Source of the DNA: Clostridium_AF sediminicola | Lineage (GTDB): Bacteria; Bacillota; Clostridia; Clostridiales; Clostridiaceae | Reading direction: 5' to 3' | NCBI RefSeq assembly: GCF_050402865.1 | Contig: NZ_BAABMF010000003.1 | Coordinates: 62,001-126,000 of the forward strand | Length of the DNA: 64,000 bases | Part shown: positions 1 to 8,297 of the stretch, piece by piece | How the letters are laid out: each line of letters opens with the position of its first letter | Position numbering within the stretch: the first letter of the stretch is position 1 | Translations under genes and position numbers: made by a program | The notes under the pieces: model-generated | The model's database searches: none | Seen by the model: only the letters and a program-made list of their open reading frames with translations | What the model was told of the DNA's origin: nothing

Positions 1-97
1 GAATTTTTCCTGTTTCTATCTCTATGCTAAAATCTTTTATAGTATCTACTTTTGCATTCCTATACCTAAACCGCAAATTATCTATAACAACAGACAT
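1..97 (-). CDS. Ferric iron ABC transporter ATP-binding protein, N-terminal fragment
   Basis: Only the first 32 codons lie in the window; the gene runs off the left edge. The visible start (MSVVIDNLRFRY, then a DTIKDFSIEIETGKI segment) is the usual N-terminal beta strand of an ABC ATPase just before Walker A. The ATG shares one base with the TAA of the upstream permease (TAATG), so the two are translationally coupled. By position it is the nucleotide-binding subunit of the Fur-controlled ferric importer whose permease and binding protein follow. The Walker motifs are outside the window, so the family call rests on this short N-terminus and on context. Confidence 0.75.
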   Translation of the reverse strand, partial: MSVVIDNLRFRYRNAKVDTIKDFSIEIETGKI

Positions 98-1740
98 TAC
101 TTTTCCCCCTTATCTCCAGCTTTATAAAAGAAATATATCAATATTGTACTTACAATAATTATTATTAATGAAGATATTGCTGCTTCATGAATCATTTCAT
201 CATTTGCATACTCAAAAGACTTAGTTGCCAAAGTATTAAAGTTAAAAGGTCTAAGTATAAGAGTTAATGGTAATTCTTTAAGCACATCAACAAAAACCAA
301 AAGAAAAGCACTTATTACTGCTGGCTTAATCATCTTCAAATCAACTTTAAAGAAAGTTTCAGTTATATTCATACCCAAAGTTCTAGATGCTTCAAAAAAT
401 TTATTCCCTATTTTAGCATATCCAGCTTCTATGGAATTATAACCAATTGCTAAAAATCTTATGATATATGCAAAAATCAGCATCACAATACTTGTACTCA
501 ATACTAATTTACCCGTATTGACATTAATCATTTTGTACAAAGAATAAAGTTTGTTATCCAATGCCACAAAGAAAACTATAACTCCTATTGCTATAACAGC
601 ACCTGGAATAGAATATCCAATAACAGTAATTTTAGAATAAATTTTTGTAATGACAGTATCCTTAATGCGACAATAATTTGAAATTACTATTGCCATAAAT
701 ATTATAAGTACTGATGAAACAAATGCAATCCCTATTGAATTGGCTAAAAGAGTTAAGAATCTCGTATTCAATATTTTTCTATAGGTTAATGAAGCCCAAT
801 AAATTAATTGTAAAAGAGGAATTAAAAAACCTAAGGCAAAAATAGTAAAAGCATAAATTGAAAGAATCATACCCTTTGTTCCTTTCAATTTAATCCGTGT
901 AATAGGTTTTACCTTGGCCGTTGTAAAACTATATTTTCTTCTTCCTCTTAGAAACTTTTCCAGTGCCAATAAACTAAATACTAAAATCATTAAAATTGCT
1001 GATAATTTTACAGCAGATTGGAGATCACCCATGGCAAACCATGTTTGAAATATAGCAGTACTAAAAGTGGGTACTCCAAAATATTTTACTACTCCATAAT
1101 CATTCAATACTTCAAGTATCACTAGACTAGCTCCACCAATTATTGATACTCTAGAAATAGGTAAAACAACCATAAAGAAAATTTCAGTGTAACTTCTTCC
1201 AAGAACTCTTGCATTATCAATTAAGGAAGAAGACTGTTTTTCTAAAAATGATTTTGTAATTATATAAACATAAGGGAATAGAAAAACTGTAAATATAAAT
1301 ATAGCTCCCTTAGCATTCATAATATTAAAATACTTTTGATTAACTAATATCCCAAAATTATTTCTGAAAAAGCTTTGAATAACTCCTGTATAGTTTAATA
1401 AACCATGATAAGTATAGGCACCAATGTAAGCAGGTATCGCCATAGGTAATACCAATGCCCATCTATAAAATTTTCTAAGCGGAAAATCATAAACAGATAT
1501 TATCCAAGCTAAGCTCGTTCCAATAAGTATTGTAAAAAAGGCAGTAAATACTATTAATATAAGAGAGTTTATAACATAGTCTTTCAATAAATACTGCTGT
1601 ATATGCACCCAATTTTCATTTTGAGGAGTAAATATGTTTATAAAAACATTAATATTAGGGATGAGAATAAGCAAAATAAAGATAAAACTCCCTACACTCC
1701 ATAGATTTATCTTTTTTCTTAACCCTCTAACTTTTATCAC
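97..1740 (-). CDS. Ferric iron ABC transporter permease (FbpB/FutB type)
   Basis: Inner-membrane permease of a binding-protein-dependent importer, 547 aa, the size of the fused two-domain iron permeases. Two BPD_transp_1 halves are visible, about residues 55-265 and 335-540, each with an EAA-type loop that contacts the ATPase (near ARVLGRSYTEIFF and SRTLGMNITETFF). About twelve hydrophobic segments. It lies 63 bp downstream of the lipoprotein binding protein and overlaps the ATPase start by one base: a three-gene operon in the order binding protein, permease, ATPase. The iron assignment comes from the binding protein and the Fur sites upstream. Confidence 0.88.
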   Translation of the reverse strand: MIKVRGLRKKINLWSVGSFIFILLILIPNINVFINIFTPQNENWVHIQQYLLKDYVINSLILIVFTAFFTILIGTSLAWIISVYDFPLRKFYRWALVLPMAIPAYIGAYTYHGLLNYTGVIQSFFRNNFGILVNQKYFNIMNAKGAIFIFTVFLFPYVYIITKSFLEKQSSSLIDNARVLGRSYTEIFFMVVLPISRVSIIGGASLVILEVLNDYGVVKYFGVPTFSTAIFQTWFAMGDLQSAVKLSAILMILVFSLLALEKFLRGRRKYSFTTAKVKPITRIKLKGTKGMILSIYAFTIFALGFLIPLLQLIYWASLTYRKILNTRFLTLLANSIGIAFVSSVLIIFMAIVISNYCRIKDTVITKIYSKITVIGYSIPGAVIAIGVIVFFVALDNKLYSLYKMINVNTGKLVLSTSIVMLIFAYIIRFLAIGYNSIEAGYAKIGNKFFEASRTLGMNITETFFKVDLKMIKPAVISAFLLVFVDVLKELPLTLILRPFNFNTLATKSFEYANDEMIHEAAISSLIIIIVSTILIYFFYKAGDKGEK

Positions 1741-1776
1741 GGTTCACACTCCCTTTGTAACTCTAATATCAAAACA

Positions 1777-1794
1777 GCAGCCCATTTGGGCTGC
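1777..1794 (-). terminator. Intercistronic GC-rich hairpin, possible partial terminator
   Basis: A perfect 7-bp stem (GCAGCCC/GGGCTGC, four-base loop) sits between the binding-protein stop and the permease start, followed on the minus strand by TGTTTTG. The U tract is weak. Such hairpins commonly stabilise the upstream message, so that more binding protein than permease is made. That role is inferred. Confidence 0.55.
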
Positions 1795-1803
1795 ATTACT
1801 ATA

Positions 1804-2886
1804 TTATTTCCAACCTACTTCATTAAATATTTTTACAGCTTCTGTATTATACTTCCCAAGTAAAGATAAATCTATATTTTGAGTTTTAAATTCACCCCAA
1901 GATTTTAATAATTCAGATGGTTCAACTTCTGGGTTTACCGGATATTCGTAATTTGCTTCAGCGAATACTTTTTGAGCTTCTGCACTCGTTAAATACTCCA
2001 TTAATGCTATTGCATTCTCTGTATTATTTGCATGTTTAGTAACACCAATACCACTTACATTTATATGAGTACCATTTCCCTCTTGATCTGGGAAGAAAAC
2101 TCCAACATTTTCTGCAACTTTAACTTCTTCTGGCTCTGAAGAATTAAGCATTTTGCCTACATAGTAAGTGTTCATTATAGCTAAATCCCCTTCTCCTGCA
2201 ACAACTGCTGTTGCCTGAGCTCTATCGTTTCCTTGAGGATCTCTTGCCATATTATTAACCACTCCTTTAGCCCATGTTTTAGCAGACTCTTCACCATTTA
2301 TTGCAATGAAAGATGCTAAAAGAGATTGGTTATAAATATTATTTGATGCTCTTACTAAAATTTTTCCATTCCATTTTTCGCTTGTTAAATCTTCATAAGT
2401 AGATAATTCTGAAGGGTTTACTCTATCTTTTGAGTAAACAATTACTCTACCTCTTACTGTTAACCCATACCATTCTTTATCTTCATCTCGTAGATTCTCA
2501 GGTACATTTTTTTCTAAAACTTCACTTGTAGATGATTGAAGTAAACCTGAATCTTTAGCTCTAAACAATCTTCCAGCATCAGCAGTAATTAATAGGTCTG
2601 CTTCAGTATCAGCACCTTCTCTTGCAAGTCTTTCAATCAACTCATCTGACTTACCAGTAACCACATTAACTTTGATTCCTGTTTCTTTTTCGAATAAATC
2701 AAATAACTCTTGGTCTGTATCATAATGCCTGTCTGTATATAAATTTACTTGTCCTTCTTTTTTAGTTACTTTTTCATCACTTTCTTCTTTCTTATTAGTA
2801 GGAGTATTTTTCGTACATCCTGCTATTAATAAAATTGATAAAACTAAAACTAAACTTATTGATACCTTTGATAATATTTTCTTCAT
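1804..2886 (-). CDS. Ferric iron ABC transporter substrate-binding lipoprotein
   Basis: Extracytoplasmic iron-binding lipoprotein of the FutA/FbpA family, 360 aa. Signal peptide with lipobox LIAGC (Cys24). The start of the mature domain has the family motif NLYTDRHYDTD, and about residue 225 has the paired tyrosines of NTYYVGKM; these tyrosines are iron ligands in characterised homologues. I place the start at MKKILSK because GGGAGG lies at the right distance; an in-frame ATG five codons upstream has no comparable site. First gene of the operon, preceded by a sigma-A promoter overlapped by two Fur-box-like sequences, so iron repression is very likely. Confidence 0.9.
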   Translation of the reverse strand: MKKILSKVSISLVLVLSILLIAGCTKNTPTNKKEESDEKVTKKEGQVNLYTDRHYDTDQELFDLFEKETGIKVNVVTGKSDELIERLAREGADTEADLLITADAGRLFRAKDSGLLQSSTSEVLEKNVPENLRDEDKEWYGLTVRGRVIVYSKDRVNPSELSTYEDLTSEKWNGKILVRASNNIYNQSLLASFIAINGEESAKTWAKGVVNNMARDPQGNDRAQATAVVAGEGDLAIMNTYYVGKMLNSSEPEEVKVAENVGVFFPDQEGNGTHINVSGIGVTKHANNTENAIALMEYLTSAEAQKVFAEANYEYPVNPEVEPSELLKSWGEFKTQNIDLSLLGKYNTEAVKIFNEVGWK

Positions 2887-2919
2887 TTGTGTTCCTCCCA
2901 TTTTTTACTTTGTGTGTTT

Positions 2920-2938
2920 GATAATGAATCTCATTAAC
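2920..2938. promoter_or_regulatory. Fur box, proximal
   Basis: The 19-mer GATAATGAATCTCATTAAC matches the classical consensus GATAATGATAATCATTATC at 15 of 19 positions. It begins at the predicted transcription start of the ferric importer operon and lies one short gap from the second box. Confidence 0.7.
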
Positions 2939-2945
2939 AATTATT

Positions 2946-2974
2946 ATTGTAATTGAAAATCATTATCATGTCAA
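2946..2974 (-). promoter_or_regulatory. Sigma-A promoter of the iron importer operon with overlapping Fur box
   Basis: On the minus strand TTGACA (2974-2969), a 17-bp spacer and TACAAT (2951-2946) make a near-consensus promoter. A second Fur-box-like 19-mer, GTAATTGAAAATCATTATC in plus-strand reading (2949-2967), also 15/19, covers the spacer and part of the -10. A bound Fur dimer here would block RNA polymerase directly. Confidence 0.75.
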
Positions 2975-3075
2975 TACTTTAACAAAGATTTATATTAGTA
3001 AATTAATCATAAACCTTTCTTATTATACCCCTCTATGGTATGATATAAACAAATATATTTCAAAAGGAGAATTCC

Positions 3076-3306
3076 ATGATAAAATTTATAAACCAAATTC
3101 CTACATCAACCCTAGTTATACTGGCTCTTTTTATGCTTTTAACTCCATTCACACCTATGCCTCATATAGTAGAAAAAATGATTATGTTGAAAAATGGAAA
3201 TTTGACAAAAGGAATCGATATATTTGATGTATTTTTTCATTTAATTCCAACTATTTTACTACTATTAAAATTATCAAGATTTAAAGCTGTAGAAAACAAG
3301 AAATAA
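3076..3306 (+). CDS. Small two-helix membrane protein (often annotated RND transporter)
   Basis: 76-aa protein with two hydrophobic segments (about residues 8-26 and 50-66) around a short polar loop with an LVEK/IVEK-like motif, then LTKGIDIFDVFFH. The pattern resembles a family of 70-80 aa proteins that databases label RND transporter although they are far too short for one; the function is unknown. Good ribosome site (AAAAGGAGA) 7 bp before the ATG, and an extended -10 (TGGTATGAT) about 35 bp upstream. Transcribed divergently from the iron operon, but it has no Fur box of its own. Confidence 0.6.
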   Translation: MIKFINQIPTSTLVILALFMLLTPFTPMPHIVEKMIMLKNGNLTKGIDIFDVFFHLIPTILLLLKLSRFKAVENKK

Positions 3307-3395
3307 TTTATTGAAAATCAATGCACAAACATCCTATATTATTCCAAATTTGTATTTATAGATAACTAATTTCATTTATTACATTATATTTTCAT

Positions 3396-3424
3396 TTTAC
3401 AAAAAAAATCTATATAAGTATAAT
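3396..3424 (+). promoter_or_regulatory. Sigma-A promoter of the ABC exporter pair
   Basis: TTTACA (3396-3401), 17-bp spacer, perfect TATAAT (3419-3424), about 40 bp before the ATPase start. The stretch 3307-3464 holds nothing else that I can recognise. Confidence 0.65.
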
Positions 3425-3464
3425 TTAATTACGGAAGGTTTAGTTAAGGATAGGAGGTACAAAA

Positions 3465-4355
3465 ATGATTGATATAAATAACCTAACTCAAGTTTATCCA
3501 AGTGGTAAAGGAATATTTAATATTAATTTTAGTGTAAAAGAAGGCGAAGTCTTTGGTTATCTTGGTCCTAATGGTGCTGGAAAAACTACTACAATTAGAA
3601 ATTTACTTGGTTTTGCTAATGCCACTGAAGGTCAAGCGGCAATAAACGGTCTTGATTGTCGCAAAGTAGCTAAAGAACTACAGAATATAATTGGATATTT
3701 ACCAGGTGAAATGGCTTTATTTGAAAACATGACAGGTATGGAATTTTTGAAGTTTATGACTAATATGAGAAAAACAAAAGATACATTGAGAAGGGGAAAA
3801 TTAATAGAAAAATTTGAATTAGATACACATGTTAAAATCAAAAGAATGTCTAAAGGAATGAAACAAAAGGTTGGCATTATCACCGCTTTTATGCATGACC
3901 CAAAAGTATACATTTTAGATGAGCCTACAAGTGGTTTAGATCCATTTATGCAAAATATTTTTATGGATCTAATACAAGAAGAGAAGAAAAGAGGAAAAAC
4001 TATACTTATGTCTTCGCATTTACTAGAAGAGGTTCAAAAAAGTTGTGACCGCGCTGGAATTATTAGAGATGGTAGATTAGTAGCTATTGAAGACATGAAT
4101 GCTCTCCATAAGATGAAAACTAAATCCTATATTATTTCTTTTGGAACTGAAACTGATACAAAAATACTTCTTAATAGTGCTTATGATACTCAAAAAATAT
4201 CAAATAATAAAGTTCAAGTATCAGTTAAATACCCATTCCAAGATTTCTTTAGTTTGTTATCTAAATGTGATGTTAAAGAACTGGAACTAAAACATGAATC
4301 CTTAGAGGATGTATTTATGAAATACTATGGTAAGGATGGTGATACAGATGAATAA
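3465..4355 (+). CDS. ABC transporter ATP-binding protein (exporter type)
   Basis: Cytoplasmic ATPase of an ABC-2 exporter, 296 aa. Walker A GPNGAGKTTT (about residues 35-44), signature MSKGMKQK (about 128), Walker B VYILDEPTSGLDP and the H-loop SSHLLEE are all present, followed by a C-terminal domain of about 80 aa typical of drug/bacteriocin exporter ATPases. Start preceded by AGGAGG. It overlaps the permease gene by 8 bp (ATGAATAA), so the two form one transporter. The substrate is unknown. Such pairs often have a TetR or GntR regulator next to them; none is seen here. Confidence 0.85.
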   Translation: MIDINNLTQVYPSGKGIFNINFSVKEGEVFGYLGPNGAGKTTTIRNLLGFANATEGQAAINGLDCRKVAKELQNIIGYLPGEMALFENMTGMEFLKFMTNMRKTKDTLRRGKLIEKFELDTHVKIKRMSKGMKQKVGIITAFMHDPKVYILDEPTSGLDPFMQNIFMDLIQEEKKRGKTILMSSHLLEEVQKSCDRAGIIRDGRLVAIEDMNALHKMKTKSYIISFGTETDTKILLNSAYDTQKISNNKVQVSVKYPFQDFFSLLSKCDVKELELKHESLEDVFMKYYGKDGDTDE

Positions 4356-5148
4356 AACCTTATTCAAAACAAATATTAAATCAAATTGGGGTATTTTTGT
4401 ATTTGTTGCAGGTATGCTATTAATATACGTTACAACAAGTATTGGTATGTTTGATCCTAAAAGTGCTGAATCAATGCAAGCTATGATGGAAATGTTGCCA
4501 GAAGGCATGATGAAAGCTTTTGGATTTGATGGACTTGGTACCGATTTAACTTCCTATTTAGCAGGTTATCTTTATGGTTTTATATTTCTTGTATTTCCAT
4601 TAATATATACCTCATACTTAGCAAACAAGCTTGTGGCAAAACACGTTGATAGCGGCTCAATGGCATATTTATTAGCAACTCCAAATTCAAGAGTAGAGAT
4701 TATTTTAACACAAGCATTATACTTAATTTCAAGCTTATTTGTAATGATATTTGTTGAATTAGCAATCCTTATTTCAACGGCAGAAGTTATGTTTCCAGGT
4801 CATTTAAAAATAGGTAAATTTTTATCCCTTAATATTCTAAACTTTTTAGTGTTAGTAGTAGTTGGAGGTATTAGCTTCTTATTTTCTTGTATATTTAACG
4901 AAACAAAAAATTCAATTGCCTTTGGAACAGGTATACCTATAGTTTTCTTTCTTATAAAAATGTTAAGTGAAATCAGTGATAAAATTAAATTTCTAAAGTA
5001 TTTTAGTATTTACACTCTTGTTGATCCAAATAAAGTTATGAATGACGGTTTTTATACTACAATTGTGTGCTTAATCCTTATAAGTTCAGCAGTTATTCTA
5101 TATGGAAGTTCAATTTATATTTTTAATAAAAAAAGTTTAGCTATATAA
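4348..5148 (+). CDS. ABC-2 family exporter permease
   Basis: Membrane subunit of the exporter, about 267 aa with roughly six transmembrane helices: one near the N-terminus, one around residues 75-95, and four in the C-terminal two thirds. I start at MNKTLFKTN, because its ATG lies inside the stop region of the ATPase gene (translational coupling) and the preceding GGATGGTG can serve as a ribosome site; in-frame starts up to 21 bp upstream are possible. The region after the first helix (PKSAESMQAMMEMLPEGM) resembles the extracytoplasmic loop seen in ABC transporter permeases of the bacteriocin-immunity type. Substrate unknown. Confidence 0.8.
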   Translation: MNKTLFKTNIKSNWGIFVFVAGMLLIYVTTSIGMFDPKSAESMQAMMEMLPEGMMKAFGFDGLGTDLTSYLAGYLYGFIFLVFPLIYTSYLANKLVAKHVDSGSMAYLLATPNSRVEIILTQALYLISSLFVMIFVELAILISTAEVMFPGHLKIGKFLSLNILNFLVLVVVGGISFLFSCIFNETKNSIAFGTGIPIVFFLIKMLSEISDKIKFLKYFSIYTLVDPNKVMNDGFYTTIVCLILISSAVILYGSSIYIFNKKSLAI

Positions 5149-5274
5149 TGGTTATTCCATAAAAAGTAATTTAGTTGAACTTCAACCACAATATATAGCG
5201 TCAGAACCCACCAATCTACGGTAGATATTATGGTCGATTTTAGTTCAATTTACTTTTTGTGGTTTAACCATATA
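5144..5274. repeat. Long inverted-repeat element with structured centre
   Basis: Outer arms of about 30 bp (about 5144-5180 and 5243-5274) pair imperfectly; the shared cores are ATGGTT at the tips and AAAAAGTAA...GAAC further in. The loop of about 60 bp contains a second small palindrome, ATCTACGGTAGAT (5214-5226). It directly follows the stop of the ABC permease. It could be a short non-autonomous mobile element (MITE), a composite terminator or a structured RNA. No protein is encoded. Confidence 0.5.
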
Positions 5275-5294
5275 ATAAAAATTGTTATCAAAAA

Positions 5295-5325
5295 ATGGAA
5301 TAGGCTATAAAAAAACCTCTTCCAT
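5295..5325 (-). terminator. Rho-independent terminator overlapping the glycosyltransferase stop
   Basis: The arms ATGGAAGAGG and CCTATTCCAT pair over 10 bp with one mismatch and are followed on the minus strand by TTTTTT. The stop codon of the glycosyltransferase gene lies in the loop. It ends the 11.1-5.3 kb operon. Confidence 0.7.
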
Positions 5326-6516
5326 TTTTTTAGATAATCCATTCCATGTAAGGTGTGTTAAGTCAATTTCCTCATAATATTTTCTATTATTAATATGATT
5401 TATATATTCTTCAATTTCTTTCTTAATGCTGTTTTGAAAATTTGGCAGATCTTTTTCCAATGGAACATCAACCTTTTTTAATCTAGGTAAGGATAGATAC
5501 TTTATTCTACCTGAAGTATTTATTTTATCTCCTAGCCATTGTCTTACACCGGGTATATCAGTAGTTATAACATATAAACCTGATGCTAAAGCTTCTATTA
5601 GAACAAGTGGTAATCCCTCGTAAAAGGAAGGAAGTATAAATATATCTGATTTTCTAAACTCTTCAGCCAACTTTTTTTGCGGTAAATTTCCCATAAACTC
5701 AATATCAAAAGGTGATTTTTTTGAAATATTATGTATCTCTTTATATTCCTCACCACTACCCATACCCGCTAAGCTCAATTTTATTTTGTTCTTTGGAATT
5801 TCTAGAGAAGAATATGCATTAATAAAAGGAATCAATCCTTTTGCATAAGATATTTTACCAGCATATATTATCTTTATTAAACCTCTCTTATTAGAACAAT
5901 TATTACTATAAAAAATCGAATTATCATATCCACTACCCATAACATGAATACTCTTTTCATCTATATCAAAACATTCTTTAATATCATTTTTTTGCTCATC
6001 ATGAAGAGCAAAGATAGCATCTAACTTTTTAATATTATCTTTTATAAAATCTTTCTTCAAATTTATAGATTTTATTTGTCTTAAATCTGTACCATGACAT
6101 ACACCAATAATCTTTTTATCTTTAATAATTGAAGCAGCAAGTGCTGTTACAAGATAAAGGTGATGACTTATTATTATATCTGGATCAAATTTTCTCACAG
6201 CTTCCATTATTCTCACTCTAAATTCTCTAATAAAGCATTCTAACATATTTTCATCTAAATCCCTATATCTAGTACTTTCATAGGGCATTACATCACTCAT
6301 TCCAACAACAGGAAAAGTTACCTGTTTTGAATTAAAATATACTGTATATTCTTCCAAAGGCATTTTAGTATCAACATCTACTTTTTCATTCTTAGAAATT
6401 CCTGAGACAATAGCTTGTTTATATCCTTTTTCATCAAACTCTTTTATAATATTTCTTGCATATATGCCACTTCCAGTTTGAAAAGGTTTTTGAGCAGTAA
6501 TATGAAGAATTTTCAT
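5305..6516 (-). CDS. Family 4-type glycosyltransferase
   Basis: Cytosolic GT-B fold enzyme, 403 aa, that transfers a sugar from an activated donor. N-terminal acceptor domain with the early MKILHITAQKPFQTGSG glycine loop and the CHGTDLRQI segment. C-terminal donor domain (about residues 195-370) with YAGKISYAKGL and the E-x7-E region FYEGLPLVLIEALASG, typical of GT4 enzymes. Start chosen at MKILHITA with AGGTGA 9 bp upstream; a GTG four codons earlier is part of that ribosome site. It follows the PHP gene by 84 bp and is the last gene of the importer operon. Donor and acceptor are unknown. Confidence 0.8.
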   Translation of the reverse strand: MKILHITAQKPFQTGSGIYARNIIKEFDEKGYKQAIVSGISKNEKVDVDTKMPLEEYTVYFNSKQVTFPVVGMSDVMPYESTRYRDLDENMLECFIREFRVRIMEAVRKFDPDIIISHHLYLVTALAASIIKDKKIIGVCHGTDLRQIKSINLKKDFIKDNIKKLDAIFALHDEQKNDIKECFDIDEKSIHVMGSGYDNSIFYSNNCSNKRGLIKIIYAGKISYAKGLIPFINAYSSLEIPKNKIKLSLAGMGSGEEYKEIHNISKKSPFDIEFMGNLPQKKLAEEFRKSDIFILPSFYEGLPLVLIEALASGLYVITTDIPGVRQWLGDKINTSGRIKYLSLPRLKKVDVPLEKDLPNFQNSIKKEIEEYINHINNRKYYEEIDLTHLTWNGLSKKMEEVFL

Positions 6517-6600
6517 CTTTTGTATCACCTCATATGTATTATTACTTTTAATAATTGTAACAACCTAATAAGAAAAAAGCAATGGTACTAGCAGTTAATG

Positions 6601-7221
6601 CTACTTTACCATCGCTTGTTTTAATCCTTCCATATTCTTTAGTTCTACTCTCCCCAGTTTTATAGCCTTTATTAATTCCTTCTCATTAGTAATGTAGTCA
6701 ATGAACTTTGTTGAATATTTCCCTATATTTTCAACCTTGTGTGAATCACTCCCCCCAGCACAAGAGATATTTAATTCTTTTGCTAATTCATAAGCCCTTG
6801 AGTTATTTTCATAAGTTGTATTCCCATTAAGTACTTCTATGGCTGATAAGCCTTTTAAATTTTTGATTTCATTTCCAAGACCTCTTCCATTGTTTCTAAA
6901 AGGATGGGCTGCTATTGTAACTCCACCTTTCTCATTAACTAAATCAATCAATTCCTGAGCATGAATCCTTTTTTCTGGCACTTTATCTAATCCAAAACAA
7001 AGGATATCACCTTCATAAGTATACACTTCTACTCCAACTATAACTAAAATTCCATATTTTTCTTCTAGTTCTTTTGCAAAACTTGCTGCATTTCTATTAT
7101 CATGATCAGTAATACAAATTCCATCTAAACCAATTTCTTTAGCTTTTTTTATACCTTCTTCCATATTAATATGACTGCAGGGTGAATATTCTTTTGTATG
7201 AAAATGAATATCTATAATCAC
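6601..7221 (-). CDS. PHP-domain metal-dependent phosphoesterase
   Basis: About 206 aa, one complete PHP domain. The metal-binding signatures are in order: IDIHFHTKEYSPCSH, TDHDN, AAHPFRNNG and GGSDSHK. PHP enzymes hydrolyse phosphomonoesters or nucleic acids with two or three metal ions. I prefer the GTG start at 7221, because GAGGG lies 5 bp upstream and homologues begin with the strand containing HxH. An ATG at 7248 overlapping the ATPase stop (TAATG) is the alternative and would add nine residues. The position between an importer and a glycosyltransferase suggests action on an imported phosphorylated compound; this is inference. Confidence 0.78.
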   Translation of the reverse strand: MIIDIHFHTKEYSPCSHINMEEGIKKAKEIGLDGICITDHDNRNAASFAKELEEKYGILVIVGVEVYTYEGDILCFGLDKVPEKRIHAQELIDLVNEKGGVTIAAHPFRNNGRGLGNEIKNLKGLSAIEVLNGNTTYENNSRAYELAKELNISCAGGSDSHKVENIGKYSTKFIDYITNEKELIKAIKLGRVELKNMEGLKQAMVK

Positions 7222-7247
7222 AAAATCCCTCTTTCTTAAATTAATCA

Positions 7248-8297
7248 TTAATTATACATTATATAAACTGATTCCTCATCAAAATCAACATAAACAATAT
7301 CATCTATCTCTAATGATTTTCTATTTCGCTTATTAAAAATATCTACTACTACTTCTTGTCCTAAAATTCCCATTTTACATCTACTAATTATTCCAAGATT
7401 TTCTTTCCATTTAACAAGAGCTTTAACACTTTTTTCACTGTCACTTATTATAAATTCTTCAGGTCTTAATAAAACAGTTACCTTATCCTTTTTAAATTCC
7501 TTAGGGATTTCAATTTCTAACTTTCTTCCTAACAAATCTATCATTGCTTTACTATTATTTCTGTTTTGTAAATTACAAGAAAATAAATTTGCCTTTCCAA
7601 CAAAATTTGCAACAAAAGAGTTGGCAGGACTATAATATAAATCATCTGGTTTTGCAATCTGCTGAATTCTTCCTTTATTCATAACTATTATTCTATCAGC
7701 TATTGCTAAAGCCTCGCCTTGGTCATGAGTAACATACACACTTGTAATTCCAATTTCTTTTTGAATCTTTTTAATCTCTTCTCTCATAGTAACCCTTAAT
7801 TTTTCATCTAAATTACTAAGAGGTTCATCAAACAATAATACATTAGGTTCTACAACTAATGCCCTAGCTAGAGCTACTCTTTGTTTTTGACCTCCACTTA
7901 ATTGATTTATAGACCTTTTTTCAAAACCATCTAGCTCAACTCGTTTTAGTGCTAATCTTACCTTATCCGTTATTTTAGTTTTTGGTAACTTCCTAACTTT
8001 AAGACCATACCCAATATTCTGCTCTACATTTAGATGTGGAAATAATGCATAGTTTTGAAAAACCATTGCTGTATTTCTTTTTTGAGCAGACCAATTACTT
8101 ATATCTTCTCCATTAAAATATATTTCTCCATCATCATTAGAAATAAGACCAGCAATAATACGAAGTAAAGTTGTTTTCCCACATCCTGATGGTCCAAGTA
8201 ATGCAATTAACTCTCCTTGCTTTAAATCCAAAGAAACATTATCTACAGCTACTGAATCTTTATATTTCTTAGTTATATTTTTAAGAATTATATCCAA
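7248..8297 (-). CDS. ABC importer ATP-binding protein (FbpC/PotA type)
   Basis: ATPase of a binding-protein-dependent importer, 349 aa. Walker A GPSGCGKTTLL (about residues 33-43), Q-loop MVFQNYALFPH, signature LSGGQKQR, Walker B LLFDEPLSNLDEK, H-loop VTHDQGEA; the C-terminal 110 residues are the TOBE/MOP-like regulatory domain. Start is TTG with AAGGAGAG upstream, and it overlaps the permease gene by 17 bp. It forms one transporter with the permease and lipoprotein upstream. Confidence 0.88.
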   Translation of the reverse strand: MDIILKNITKKYKDSVAVDNVSLDLKQGELIALLGPSGCGKTTLLRIIAGLISNDDGEIYFNGEDISNWSAQKRNTAMVFQNYALFPHLNVEQNIGYGLKVRKLPKTKITDKVRLALKRVELDGFEKRSINQLSGGQKQRVALARALVVEPNVLLFDEPLSNLDEKLRVTMREEIKKIQKEIGITSVYVTHDQGEALAIADRIIVMNKGRIQQIAKPDDLYYSPANSFVANFVGKANLFSCNLQNRNNSKAMIDLLGRKLEIEIPKEFKKDKVTVLLRPEEFIISDSEKSVKALVKWKENLGIISRCKMGILGQEVVVDIFNKRNRKSLEIDDIVYVDFDEESVYIMYN

